DNA from: Amborella trichopoda
Taxonomy: Eukaryota > Streptophyta > Magnoliopsida > Amborellales > Amborellaceae
DNA length: 64,000 nucleotides
Assembly: GCF_000471905.2 (NCBI RefSeq)
Contig: NW_006500356.1
Coordinates: 3,031,601-3,095,600 of the forward strand
Direction: 5' to 3'
The notes under the pieces are model-generated. The model had not been told where the DNA came from. It was given only the letters and a program-made list of their open reading frames with translations, and made no database searches. Shown here in pieces: positions 36,721 through 49,365 of this stretch; positions within the stretch are counted from its first letter, which is position 1, and the number at the start of each line of letters is the position of its first letter. Both the position numbers and the translations under genes were made by a program.

Positions 36721-38196
36721 ATTGCATTTTCCCACTCAATTCTCAAATAAATGATACGAAATTGGTTTCAAATTATCATCATGGGCCCTTTAACATACTC
36801 AAAATCACAAATCTCTAGCTAAAAACTAGCTACAAATAATTTGCAATCACTGAGAAAATAAATAATTAAATAAACAATATACATCATATAGGGCACGCAC
36901 GAAACAACTACAAAAATACTATCATATAAAGTATACTAATTTTTGTATACTCTAAATAAAATTAATTGTCATTAAACATGCCATAATCTACTCATTCGAG
37001 CAAAACCTAAAATAAAAGAATTCGACTACTGCTAAAAAAACCTTAAAAAAAATCAGGCCACAGTAGTATTAAACACAAATTTATATTTTATGGATGTTCC
37101 CTTCTGTGTTTAAGATATTATATTTGTTTTCAAAGAAACCATATGGTAATTGTGATTCCATTATTATACTATAGCCTGTTTTCGGGCACGCAGAATGCTT
37201 TTTTAAAAGAATATTTGGCCCTTTCAATACTGTAAATTGCGTGCATAAAAATAGGCAATTCGTCCTCAAGTTACAAGAAAACAGAAGATCTCTTGTTGCC
37301 CTTCTAGTATCTATACACCCAAACCAGAAGTCTATTGTAGAACACCATAATCTTGTAGTTTTAGAGAAATAAAGATAAAAATATACGTAGAGAGAGGCAT
37401 GAGCGCTCTGTTTTGGAAAATTACATGCAGAGAATGGTGTACAAAAGGTGTATCTCAAATGGGAAATCGCATGTAGAGATTGGTCTACAGAGCTGTATCT
37501 TGAATGAAAAAAAGACCCATTTGAAGTGGATATATTACGTGCACTGCCTTTAATATCGATGGATGTGATATGTTTACCAGCCTTTATGTCTCCTATGGAT
37601 GTCGATGGATGTGATATGATACAACCCTTTATGTCTCCTATGGATGTGATTTGTTAAAGCTTTTATATCATCAATGGCTAGTGACTAGTCAAAAGAGCAT
37701 CATTAAACGTTTTTGTACATACACCCTAGCATACATATACACTTTGCTTGTTCCGATTACTCTCACTTTTATTCTTAAAACATAAAGCTGGACAATGCCC
37801 ACACTTAAATACCACTCAATCTACTTTTTTTTTCAACACGACACTAAAAATCCACGCACTTTTCTCTTTATAATTTAAAAACAAAAACCACACAAAACAT
37901 TTTGTAGTTTTGAAATACACCCAAGTATCTTACAAAACTAAAAAATACTAACACAAAATGTAGGGCAGCCGTTTGCTCCCGCGAACGTAGCTAGTAGTAT
38001 TTTCCCCAAGTTTTAAAGATGTGAGTTATACAACCCAAAGACAAATCAAAATAAAGAAAGAAAAGCTTCAAAAAATTTCTCCAGAATTGCTCGAAATTAG
38101 GAATGAGCACAAACCACCTTTTAGACCGCCAATTTCAAGTAAATAAGTAAAAAATCCACGTTTTTGAGGAATTATTTATGTATTAGTTTTGGAAAT
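36721..38196. other. AT-rich intergenic, no gene seen
   Basis: No coding similarity is recognisable. A short near-tandem repeat 'tatggatgt-gatgtgata' with 'cctttatgtctcc' lies at 37555-37680. Confidence 0.5.
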
Positions 38197-38358
38197 CACT
38201 TGGTGTGACGGTAAAAGGCTCAGGCAGCTAGTGCAAGAGCACGGATTCGAATCCTGAAAGCAATCACTTTGTGCATAAGCCAAAAATTAATACCGTTTCC
38301 AACTCACCTCTCTCGAGACCCAGCGTAGGCGGGACTAGCACCAGGTCACAACCCTTTT
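38197..38358 (+). mobile_element. tRNA-derived SINE
   Basis: It shows a pol III A-box-like string (tggtgtgacggtaaaagg, from 38201) and a B box GGATTCGAATCC (38243-38254). Downstream is the plant SINE body 'ctttgtgcataagcc', 'ctcgagacccagcgtaggcg' and 'ggactagcaccaggtcacaa', ending in CCCTTTT. The body and the terminal T run match the general plant tRNA-SINE layout. The flanks share only an imperfect 'ttggaaatca/ttgaaaactt', so the insertion is old. Confidence 0.8.
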
Positions 38359-40179
38359 GAAAACTTCATATCAAGAAAATCCTCCAAAGTCTTTTGCTTG
38401 AGGGAGCCAATATACAATTTCTCCCTCCGGAGTATATGCATTCTCCACACAAAATAGATATTTGTTTTGCCTTAGGGAACAAGTGCACAACGTACTCCTA
38501 TAGTTGTCTGGAGTATATATATTGTATACTTATTTCCTCACGAAGAAGACTGGGAAAAAAAAATTTGATTCACAATTTTGGAAACTACATAAAATCACTA
38601 GATGGTTATGTTCAAGTAAAAAAAAAAACTGAATTTTGAGTTTTCTAACACTTAGTTCTCAATTTGCAGGGATTATGATAGGGCAATTTGGAAAATGTTA
38701 TTCTTTAGTTTAACATTATGAGTTGAGGAGCTTGAATCCCCAAATTTTGGGAAATTAAGAATAATCTTAGATTAAGTTTTACTCAAGGGAGTAATGCAAT
38801 ATGCTCCTTTAGGGGCATGAATATTTTGGCTTTTCAATGCGTTAAGAGAGGATAATGGAGAGAACCATCAAACTTGACTTGGCCGGTTCAATTCAAAACC
38901 AGTGGGTGACCAGTTCAATCCACTGATTTGGCTCATCAATTTAAAACTAATGCGACTAGTTCAACATAGTGACTTAAAGTTAAAAAACTCAATGTATCAA
39001 GAAACTTTGCCAAGATCAAAATTTCTTTTATTCTCACCTGTCTACTGGTTACTTCCTCAAACCTTGCGAGGGAGAAAGAATGTTTAGTTGATTAAAAAAA
39101 TATATATATATATATCAAATCATTTTTACATCTAAAGTAAATAATGATTGTGACATCTTTATACCAAAAGTAAATGATCTTATAGCATATATTTATTTTT
39201 GTTATACTTTTTTTTTAACCTTTCCTCCAAAGCCAAGCAACTTGTAAGCAATTTGGCACTATGATATTTATATTCCTCTTTATTTATTGGAGGAGATTTG
39301 TATAGAAGAATTTATCGAGAAAAAAGATTTGTATAGCACATGTCAACCTTAAAAATTACATTTCTAGGGCCACAAAATCCCTACATTAATTTCAAAATCT
39401 ATTTTCACCATTAATTATATAAATATTTGAATTCTTTATGGTGTATGGCAAACTTATACACCATAAATTTTCTATAAATTATTGATTCTTGAATCAAAAA
39501 TCAAAAAACAATGAGTTTTTGATGGATTGAAATCGTGGATTTTTGAAGCTTTGAAATTTCCGCCATTTTATTAATATCAGCTTCAATACTGAATGGAGTT
39601 TCATAAAAATGGAGGGCTTTGATTCATTATTGAAGCCTTAAATGTTTCCATATTTCAATTTGTCCAAAATGATGAAAATTAGAGGTTTTTTTGGGCCCAA
39701 AGTCTGCTGCTCGAAGAACTGTTTTTTATCCTAAAAATTTGATTTCTGATCTATCAATTTATCATTTTTTATCGAATTGATCAGTCCATTTTGATCATCA
39801 AAGCTTCATCTGTCAAATAAACTAGGTATGTTGATTTATTATTGATCAGATTTTTTAATATCTATTTTTTTTGTCGTGTTTTTTCCTAAAATTTTCATGA
39901 AGTGAAAAATTCGTCATTTTTTGAAGAACAATCTCAATACTGAATGGATCTTCATGGAATTTAAGGCATTTGAATCATAATGGAAGTATCTATCATATCC
40001 CCATATTAATTTGTTCAAAAAAGGGAAGATTGGGGGGTTGATTTGGACTCCAAATTTTCTGTGTTCTTGATGGTTTTGGCTCGATTTTAGGGTTTCTTAA
40101 AAAAATTTATTTTCAATAAAATTATGTTTTTTTAATATTATATATTTTTGGTGAGCTTATTGGATTTTTTTAATGGTAT
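38359..40179. other. intergenic; degenerate direct repeat of about 346 bp inside
   Basis: No gene is seen. Two diverged units at about 39540-39700 and 39890-40050 share 'caatactgaatgga', 'ttcat-gaa', 'gattcattatt-gaagc' and 'tttgt-caaaa', about 346 bp apart. A short (TA)n lies at 39098-39115. Confidence 0.55.
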
Positions 40180-40199
40180 NNNNNNNNNNNNNNNNNNNN
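40180..40199. other. assembly gap (20 N)
   Basis: Twenty unknown bases inside an AT-rich repeat-like region. Confidence 0.99.
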
Positions 40200-41000
40200 G
40201 ATTGTTTTTTAATGTTGTATAATTTGTTTTTATAAAAATATATTTTTCATATTAAAGTTACAATCTTGTATAAATTTTTTTTCATCTTAATTATACATTT
40301 TAAGTTGCATGTCTACGAATGGCACAAATTTTGTGGCAAAACAAGTTAATTTTTTGATCCACTTCAAAATATGTTAATTCCCCATTTAAATAACACAAAC
40401 CATGGAGGGTTTGCAGTTTGTAGAGAAAGTTGGGGCTCGCATTGCTCGGTTTTCGAGTTAGAAAAACACTAAGAGAGTTGGATCTATTTGTCTCGCTCTT
40501 ATCATTTTCACCTTGCAATTGTTCTTGAATAACTTTGTTGTTGAGGTAATTATTTTCTGGTTATGAAGGCGATTTATTGATTTATGGCCATGATAATTTA
40601 AGGGAATGATTTATTAATGGACAACTTTGCTTTTCCTTTTCATGGATGATTAGTAGTGCTTCAATATTTTTCACCTTGTAAACCCTAATAGTGAAACACA
40701 ACAGTACTATGATCCCCCTTGTCACTCTTATTACTACTAGCCATTGTTAGTTGGATTTTGTAACTTCATCAATTGAATAATGTCAAATTATAAATTGTCT
40801 TGCATATCTCCATAGTATTCAAATATTAATTTATATAAAAAATTATTTCAAATTTTTTTTTTTGTAAGATAAATGTATGTAATATGATAGTATACACTTA
40901 ATCTAAGTTTTTCTATCTTTAAAATCTTTTTTATTTTTATTTTTTAGGGGTTTTTGACCTATTTTTTTTTTTAAAAAAAATCTACTTGACAAGTTAGTCC
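40200..41000. other. AT-rich intergenic, no gene seen
   Basis: No coding similarity or clear element borders are recognisable. Confidence 0.5.
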
Positions 41001-41182
41001 GGTTAATAGCCCCGGTTAGTCCGGTTCCGATTCAAACCACTCCCAACCCATTTCGGTACAAACAGCTCCCAGCCCTATGTCCGGTTAACCATTCCGGTAC
41101 AAACCGCTCCCAGCCCCCGGTCCGGTTAACTGTTCCAGTTCAAACCGCTCTCAGCCCTATGTCTGGTTAACTGTTCTGATTC
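41001..41182 (+). repeat. CCGGTTAA-type 41-bp minisatellite, about 4 units
   Basis: A unit of the form ccggttaac-nttccggtac then aaaccgctcccagccc-nnngt repeats with a period near 41 bp and increasing divergence at both ends. It resembles the CCGGTTC-rich ends of the candidate hAT-like elements elsewhere in the window. No complete element could be drawn around it. Confidence 0.75.
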
Positions 41183-41198
41183 GATTTTACGAACATTA

Positions 41199-41544
41199 GG
41201 TGCACCTCAAAATCTCATAAAAGTTGTATTTTTGGTGCCCAAACTCTTATCATTGCCTAAAATTCTATTTTTCATCCCTATAATGAAATTGAAAGCTTCG
41301 AAAATTGTTCAAAGTTAGCATATCTATGAGCTCTTGAAAATCTTAAAAATGGACGGTCTAGATGATGTGTTATAAGATGGACTAAGTTTTAGGACTTGAA
41401 ATTCATTTTTTCTTTCATATCCATATATATTGAGGTCAATATGATCAATTGGAAAATTTTCTAATGACGAAACAACATTTTTCAATGGGTTTGTGAGGTG
41501 CACTTTACTTCTACAAAGGTTGGCACCTTATATAAATTTTTTCC
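41199..41544. mobile_element. MITE family A copy, left end truncated
   Basis: It starts inside the element at 'ggtgcacctcaaaatctcat'. The right end 'ggcaccttatataaattttt' plus tcc is present. The interior shows the family's 'tataatgaaattgaaagctt', 'cttgaaattcattttttctt' and 'tattgaggtcaatatgatca' blocks. Confidence 0.75.
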
Positions 41545-41650
41545 TTTAATAAAAAGCATTGATGAGCTCTTGAAATTAGATAAAAAAGCATGAGGCGACT
41601 TAGAATCTTAGATGTAGTCTGATAAACTTCCCAAATTTAATTGGAATAGG

Positions 41651-42089
41651 TTTTTATACTTCCTTTAATGTATAGAAGTTCTATACTCTCCCCCATCGAG
41701 CGTCCAATCTAGATTAAATAAGCCAGTGACCATTTGATTTAGATCTGATGCTTCAAAATATTTTATTTTTAGTTTTTATTCTATAAATTATATTAATACG
41801 AAATTTGGTACGCGCCATCATTTCAATGGGGCAAACTTTAAAAAATTATAAAAACAATATTTTTAATTAAATAAAATGACTAAGATACCCTTTAAAGTTT
41901 CATGGGTATTTTGTTTATCTTATTTTATTAAGAATATTTTCTTATAATTTTTTTTTGCAGGTGTACGCTCAATGTCAAAATATTTTATAGAAAATAAATT
42001 AAAAATAAGACATTGTAATTAAATCTATGTCAGCCGTTCATTTAGATTTGACCCCGGGGGAAATATATTACTATACATTAGGAGAAGTA
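41651..42089. mobile_element. foldback MITE, family B
   Basis: The left end 'tatacttcctttaatgtata' then 'gaagttctatactctccccc' is mirrored at the right end by 'ccgggggaaatatattacta' and 'tacattaggagaagtata'. The core again carries 'ataccctttaaagttt...gggtattttg'. Confidence 0.75.
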
Positions 42090-42639
42090 TAGAAAGCGTG
42101 CTCAATTTAATCACAAGAATAGTGTCTTCACAATCAGAAAGACCCAACTCATGCTTTTAAAGTTTTTATTTTTCAGAAGACACTGATTATGTGCAAAAGC
42201 TTTTTATATCTTTTTATTTTTATAGGTGGCGACCTCCCTTTGGTTCTTTCCTTAGAAGGTATATGGCTGGTGCAGCTGTATATGCAGGGCTGGGGACCCA
42301 TTAAATTGATATTTTCATTATAGCAGGGATCCCATGGCTAAATGCCAATCCTTTTATTGAAGAAACATGTTTTGATAGCGCTGCAATCCTACCAAAATAA
42401 GTAAAGTCTCCCCTCAGAACTCGCCAAAAATTATAGTTCTAGCGTGGGAAGACCTTTAAATCAATCATCTCAGCCTTGACCATTATGGTTGTGAAAAACA
42501 TTAGGATTTTAAGCCTAAAAATAGTGTATATTACAACACATTATTTAAACCGTCTACTTCGTCTTAAAAATAAGTGTTCACGAATCTACAAGATCGGTAT
42601 TAATTTTTTAGCTTCTAATTTCATAGTTAGTAAACTATG
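42090..42639. other. intergenic, no gene seen
   Basis: No recognisable coding or repeat structure. Confidence 0.45.
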
Positions 42640-42930
42640 AAATAGGCGATAAGATGAGAGAGAGTAGACTTAGGTAGGCTGATCATGTGTGACGCCGACC
42701 AAGTACAAGTACAAAACCTGTTAGGAGGTGCGAGTTAATTCAAGTGGAAGGACTTAAAAAGGCAAAAGATAGACCTAAAAGGACGTTGTTGAGAGTAGTT
42801 CGAAAAGATATGGGGACTTATGGCCTCACTGAAAGTATGACATTTGATAGAGTAGAATAACATATCTCGATTTGTGTAGCCGACCCCAATTAATTGGAAA
42901 AATGATATAATGATGATGATGATGATAAAA
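42640..42930 (+). mobile_element. LINE (L1-type) 3' end fragment with (ATG)n tail
   Basis: Translation in the plus direction gives the degenerate C-terminal part of a plant LINE reverse transcriptase ORF: a RESRLR-stop-ADHV segment, a K-W-K-DLKR segment, FEKIWGLMAS, then a PTPIN end. In-frame stops are scattered through it. It is followed by an (ATG)n run at 42908-42927, typical of these LINE tails. Confidence 0.65.
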
Positions 42931-43166
42931 TTTCATCTTCCGTATTGGAAATTGATTTTAAAGCTATCATGCGATTTCCGTCGCTCAGAGTGTTTTTCGG
43001 ATGAGGAATCAAGGTAAGGCTTTACTTTATTTTCATAAAGCATAGGCCTTAGACAAACTACATCCTTTCTTGGAATGGAAATCGTTGATTTGAGGGTGAA
43101 TGAGTGATTTTCAATCTCCCATGGAAGTTTACTTCAAAAAATCAATGTTTTTATATTTATCTTTAA

Positions 43167-43364
43167 AGAAATAATCCTATAGGATCGTCCCCCGCCCATG
43201 TGTCCAGGACCCAAAAGGATCACCATTAAATTTGGCACCGATCTATAGAAAAGTCAAGTTTCACACCCATGTGACAACTTTTCTAGAGATCCATGCCAAC
43301 TTTAATGGTGATCATTTGGGGTCCTACACACATGGGTGGGGAGGGTCCTATAGGATCATTACTC
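43167..43364. mobile_element. 198-bp hairpin MITE with 10-bp target duplication
   Basis: Nearly the whole element is an inverted repeat. The left arm carries 'aatcctataggatcgtcccc', 'cccatgtgtccaggaccc' and 'gatcaccattaaatttggca'. The right arm carries the inverse, with the turn near 'cacccatgtgacaactttt'. TTATCTTTAA flanks it exactly on both sides (43157-43166 and 43365-43374). The duplication length and the end-to-end symmetry fit a Mutator-like foldback MITE. Confidence 0.88.
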
Positions 43365-43431
43365 TTATCTTTAATACTTTCTCTAATACTTTTTCATATA
43401 ATGACTTCTTATTAGCATGAGTGAGTTGGTG

Positions 43432-45447
43432 TGTTGGGTGAGTGTGGCCATTAAAGGCTTTATAAGTAATTGTAAAATGAAATGATATAGTGGAACATGA
43501 GCTCAGTGGGAGTGTGGTCCCTTGTGGATCATACTAAGCAAACGATGTTTGCTGATACCGGACTGTGCTTGACAGTTTAGGCTAGTCAGTTGAGAAAAAC
43601 CCATGTTACCTGGTCATAGAGTATAAATCGATGAGGGTTTTAATGATTCATTCATTGATGAGATCGGAGTTTGCCCAGATGAGTGAGCCGAGGGACTGTG
43701 TGACCATTGTCTGTGATGGTGGCCTTTAAAGAGGGGGGCAGAGGCTCATCGATCTACCATTATACAATATGCATATTGATAGACTATTTCGAGAAAGCAA
43801 CCCACCTTACATGGTGAAGCGTATGCATGTGCAATAGATACCCATATGCACCATAAGAGCACTGGTCGCATCAGGTTGAAGTGACCTTGGCCCGTCTCTA
43901 AGGGAGAACCTGAAATCTACAGACCGGGATTGCGACCCTTTGGCTCATCGACCAGACTTTGGTAACCCGCTAATGAGCCCTTGCATGGACTATGGGTCAT
44001 GGGAAACACTGGGTTGGTTTGATAAAGCAAGTGTGGTCCTTAGTCCACAGTTGAAAGTGGAGTGACCCTGTGTTTGATTGATTTAATTCCTAGACCATGT
44101 GGATCATTTTCCATCTAATGAATTTAATTATATTTTTTTTATGATATATATGATTTTAGGGTTACTATTTGAATTTTTCTAGATCTCTGGATATTTTATT
44201 TATCAAATTTGGATTTATAAAATCAGAGATATTGATTTTACATTGATTTAAATAATCAAATAAATTCTAAAATTATTTTATTGAGTTTTAAAAATATTTA
44301 AAATTACACGGGGGCCCATTGTGAACATGGGCCCATCGTGGCCTAGATGGTGGGGCCCATGAGATCCTCTCATGGGTGGTAGCCCCACCAATTTAGAAGC
44401 TTTCTATTTTTGTGATAAGTGATTTTGGCACCTAGGCCAAGTTGCTATGTGTTTTGGAAAGGCATTGGCTTGAGGAAGCTTTGAATCAATTTTTTGGAAA
44501 GCATGAGAAGGCTTATGCATTATTTTGGTTTGCTCAATATTATATTTGGAAATATTTTATTTAATTTTTATTGATAGGAAAATGGTTTAGGAAAGGAGGA
44601 TAAATGTTCTAGCACATTCTATAATGTTGATGGTCCATCTATAGAATGGAGGGCTCAAATCTCTCACCCCATAAGTCATCCAAGATTAATGGTTTATATT
44701 TAATCTCATCGAAGCAAGCCAAAGAAAACCCTAAAAAACCCTAATATTGTTTAAAGCCTATAAAAATGGATTGTCTCTTACCAAAATCTCTACACCTTAT
44801 CTTTCTATCTCTATCTTAAGAAAGTTTCTCTCTTTCTCTTATGAAAGCCCAAAGGGGGCACACCCTACTCTATCATCTTTGTTCTTTCTCTACCATATTG
44901 TAAAAAGGGGTTAAGGGTTTTGGCTATAGGGTTATTCTCTCTCCTATCTCTTAACTATGGATTTATGGCTAAGGGTTTTAAGATATAGCAAAAAGAGAAT
45001 CCATCTCTCTCAAACTAGGTTGCTAAGGGAATTCACTTAAGGTTTGAGTTTGTGATCAAAGGGGTTTATGTTTTATTGGTATGGCTTAGCTTAAAACTGT
45101 TTTTTCGGTTGAGATTGAAGGTTGATCATTGATCCCGCATCATCGGATGGTCGTGACTAGGTGTGGGGTATAATAAGTCCGGTTGACGTAATTTCTGACT
45201 CACTCTTTTTGTTTCTTGCTATAGTTAATTATATTGGTTTTATATTTCCAAGCATAAGAATTGTGGATATTTTTTTTGTTTAAAGAAAATTGGTTTAATA
45301 GCATCAAGGTTTTTAAGATCTTGGATTTGTTAGTTTAATTTTATTTGAAGCAAGAGTTATTGCAATAAGATAACGTGTAAGTGATCTTTGCCAAAAGAAA
45401 AAAAAAATAGAAAAAAAAATGGGTGAAAAAAATTTAAAAAATAAATA

Positions 45448-45481
<34 letters not shown>

Positions 45482-45513
45482 TTCTCGGCAAGATTACATT
45501 AGTTTATCTTTCA
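43432..45513 (+). repeat. 5' LTR of the outer copia element
   Basis: 2082 bp. A plausible promoter TATA (cctataaaaatgg) lies near 44757-44769, followed by a CT-rich stretch. The start and end match the split 3' LTR. A (TA)n at 45455-45480 lies just before the 3' border. Confidence 0.85.
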
Positions 45514-45514
45514 T

Positions 45515-45526
45515 TGGTATCAGAGC
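45515..45526 (+). promoter_or_regulatory. primer-binding site (initiator Met tRNA)
   Basis: TGGTATCAGAGC one base after the LTR end is complementary to the 3' end of plant initiator methionine tRNA. This is the usual first-strand primer site of copia-type elements. Confidence 0.9.
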
Positions 45527-45649
45527 AATTGATACTTGATGTCATTAGTTGTCTTTTCTCTTTATTGAGTCCAAATCAAGCTTGAGAATGAGATATGAGA
45601 AAGCTAATGACTTTTGTAGTCAACTAATACACCCCAGTTAAAGAATTAT

Positions 45650-47000
45650 TGGAATATTCAAACACCAATACACTATGCATAATGAGTATTCTAGGCTATT
45701 TTAGATCAATGATATGAAGAAGATAATGATGTATTTTTCTATTGCATTCCTCAGTGATATTGTGTGTATTTGATATTAGGATCTACCTGTAAAATTTCAG
45801 TGGGAGATCCATTAAGAGTTACGAAATCATTAATGAAAGGTGTCAGCCTGCAAAATCCAAAAACTGTTTATTGAGTTTCGTGATTTTTTCCACCAAACAT
45901 ATGATTTTATTTCATGTTGAAATTTTACTGTGACTTATAAAATTTAGTCTACTTTCAAACAAAAAAGGTTTCATCAAGAAATTCCTTGTGGTTTAAAAGA
46001 TATGATCAATTTATTAAAGGGTGCACAAGTATTGTTTTCTGCAACGAAAACTATTTCCATAACTTAGAAATCATGATTTTATTTCTATTCTTAACATAAT
46101 GTTTTATGGTTCACACTAATTTTTTAGAATTTTATTCTGAGTCTAGTTTCTAATAAAATTTATGTGAAAGATAAATATCTATAGGAAGAGAGGAATAAAA
46201 ATTTTGGATTGAAGAGAGGTCATCCTGAATTTTCTATAATTTGGTATGTTTTTCATTGAGACATGAAAACTATAATTATCAAGCCTACTGAACAGAGCGA
46301 TATAAGACTTGTGAAAATATATGTGCTACTATTATTTGTCTACTTTCAAATAAATTTGGTTTGAAAGGAAAACTTCATGAAGGTAAAGAGAAAAGATAAT
46401 TGTACTTGATAGTATTCAACCTAGAATTCTGCAGTATGATTTATTTTATGACGTGAATGCCACTTATTTATTTCTCTAAAGAGAAATACTATTTTAGATT
46501 TACACTATGATATTATGATTTGGTTTTAAGTCTAATTTTCAATATAAAAGATTTCGGGAAGATATTCTTTGAGGATTGAGAGAAACAAATTTTTTATTGA
46601 GAGGTGCTCAACTTGATTTCTGCTGAAAAAATTGTATTGTGGCGTAAATGTCACTGAAATGAATACTCACTAAATAGTATGATTTAGGGATGGAACTGAG
46701 CACTATTATATATTTTTTGAATCTATTTCAATAATCAAAATGATTTGGAGATAAACTCTTTATGAGTTAAGAGATATCATAATTTTATCATAGGATGCTC
46801 AAGTTCTATTCTGCAGTAAACTAAAAGATGTGTCATAATAAGGCACATCTTTGGATTCCTAATTATGGAGACCTTTTTAGGGCTCATTTAAAAGTGCTTT
46901 ATAGTATGCCATGAATATGGTTTATTATAGCCAAACTTCAGACAGATGTAAAACAGAGTTTGCGAGATATGACATTTTATATGAAGAGTTTTATATCTGG
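45650..47000 (+). repeat. degenerate tandem repeat of about 192 bp, 6-7 units
   Basis: A segment of the type 'attgagaggtgctcaacttg-tttctgcag', preceded by 'ctactttcaaataaa...ggaaaacttc', recurs at regular distances. The 'ctgca/ctgcag' anchors lie near 45850, 46040, 46230, 46430, 46620 and 46815, each about 190 bp apart. Similarity between neighbours is low but the order of motifs is kept. It fills much of the internal domain of the outer copia element and has no open frame. Confidence 0.6.
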
Positions 47001-48075
47001 AAATAATATAAGAAGAAGAAACACAATACCTATAAAATCATCTTTGTTTCTTCAAGATGAAGGGATACATAAATAGACTTGATGATAGCAAAGATACGCT
47101 AAAGATCAGTGGAAGAATCAAAATTGTGATATTTGAAATGATGGGATGAAGAAAATTATTTCTTCACGGTGAGACAAGGAGAATCTAAGTGCCAAAAAGA
47201 ATGACACTTTATGACATGTGCAAGCGATGACCAATATATTCTCCATCAGTTGCGTGCTCGTCCAAGATCACAAAAGCTTGTCAAATAAGTAAAAGCAATG
47301 AATCAAAAAAGCTCAGGTACCACACTACATGGTTTTGAGGTATGAAATCTATTCTACATTACATGATAATGTCATTTAAGGAAAGATGATTTAATAACTT
47401 TTTATTTTATGTTTAATATGTTTTTCTTATTTGTTGGCTAATTGTTTTATGAATATGTATGGAGTGTATAGACATTAAGTGATGGGTGCTAACAAATTTG
47501 AAAGAGCTGATTTATGAATACCCTTTGTTTTAATGTCTCTTTGTGCTAAAGTATGAACTACTTAAGGTAGTAATACACATGGAGATGTGATTTGATCAAG
47601 GGCTTTGAACTTTAAGGATGAAACACGAGAGATGGGTATGACTAATTCAAATATGTAAGCACAAATGGAGTGTTCTGATGGAACTTGATATTAGTGATCA
47701 TCATCTCAATAATGTCTATAATATGATGTGTTGCATGTGATGATGATAACTTGATAAATTCTCTATATATGCCAAAAAGGAAGTATTTTGTCAAGGCTTT
47801 AATAACCATCCTTTAATAATGCTTTATTTTGGATAAAATTATAAGATGATATATATAATTTATTTTTGTGGTCATGAACTTGACTTGGTAGGAAACTAAA
47901 GGTAAATGCGGTAAAACGATTTATGAAGGCTAAGCATGTATTTTAAAATTAAATTGGATAATTTGAGAAAAATCTAAGTCTATGTATATGGTTTTGAGAA
48001 AACCACATTGTCTTGCATGGTCCAATAAGTTTTATGAAAATCATTTTAAACTGTCATACTATTATCTAACTATTG

Positions 48076-48077
<2 letters not shown>

Positions 48078-48109
<32 letters not shown>
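48078..48109. repeat. (AT)n microsatellite
   Basis: About 15 AT dinucleotides inside the internal domain of the outer copia element. Confidence 0.95.
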
Positions 48110-48113
<4 letters not shown>

Positions 48114-48544
48114 CCAAGTCAGTAGTTTTATTTATTTATATTAAAGAGAAAAGCATTGTCTTGAAGGTATTTATAAAAATGGGAGAAAAATTGTCATGCA
48201 CTTTTTTTTTAAATACCAATATGCCTTGACCCACGTTTCTAGTTATTTAGAATCATCGATTGCCTAAGACTTTGAACCATATGGAATGTTGTAGGAAGGT
48301 CATCGTGTTAAGCTTCCTTAGCACATGTTGTGTTGATTAGATAACTTGGTTTGTAAGGATTTACTACCAAAATGACTAGTGTGGTTGGCCCTTTGTGGTT
48401 CATGAAGGTTTTCCATATTGTGAAACCAACAGGTATTGAATTACATATTTACCTCATGATATATGCATAAGAATGTTGAGAATGTATAAGTTGTATGTGC
48501 AATAATTGAGTGGGAGCTGCTATAGTTCCACATTTTTTTTAGCT

Positions 48545-48916
48545 GTTTGGATATTCAGATATACAGGTGAAAGCTATCTCACAGAGCTCGATGATGCGAA
48601 GTCTTCATCTGGATATGTGTTCATGCTTGAAGGGGGTATAGTTTTTTGGAAATTAAAAAAACATGATGTGGTAAAATTGTCCACCATGGAGGCAAAGTAC
48701 ATGGCCAAGGATGCCGTATGGATTAATACATTTCTTAATCACCTCGACTTTCATTCCGTGTGTTGTGAGGCAGTCACTATTTTTTGCGACAACACGACGG
48801 CGGTATGTGTGTCAAAAAAGCCACGATTCCATAAGAACTCCAGGCATATAAAAACATATTTCTATCACCTGAGGAATAAGGTGAGATTTAGAAAGATCGA
48901 AATCCAGATAAAATAA
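48545..48916 (+). pseudogene. copia RNase H domain remnant
   Basis: The open frame contains SSSGYVFMLEGGIVFWK, LSTMEAKYMA, FCDNTTAVCVSKKP and the histidine-rich HIKTYFYHLRNKV. These are the conserved blocks of the Ty1-copia RNase H domain (the E in TMEAKY and the D in CDN are catalytic positions). The upstream DxD-containing block is disrupted: the 'GYSD'-like sequence is in another frame at 48548-48560. The reverse transcriptase that should precede it is gone. It is a fossil of the outer element's polyprotein. Confidence 0.85.
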
Positions 48917-49365
48917 ATATTCTAATAGAAGCACCTGTTAGTATTTGATATGCAAGATGGAATAACATACTATAATGTTGTTCACCCATAGACCCCGGAT
49001 GTGTGGCATGAGTTGTATGGCTACAGAATGAACAACTTATTTGAATAACTCCTTTGAGCCCATGAACATACGATCCCATGTGATGAGGGTACGTGATGGT
49101 TTTCTGCAACAACAGGTCCATGATTCGCGATGCGATATGAAAGATGGGCCACAACACTTTTGGGATGAGATTCAAGCAACAAAGAGAAAAAGGCGTTGCC
49201 TCTATAAATCTTTTTGTAAAAAGATTGATGACGAAAGCCATGATTAATGTATTGAGAAAGAATAAGTAAAAATTTCTTGAGAGATTGTAATTGGGGGAGA
49301 GAGAGATGATGAAGAGAGAAAGTGAGGAAGAGAGAATGTAAGGCCTTCAAAGGCCAAATGGGAGA

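Noticed and set aside
38197-38280. tRNA gene
   Set aside because: A and B boxes are present but the arms do not pair. The downstream body is that of a SINE.
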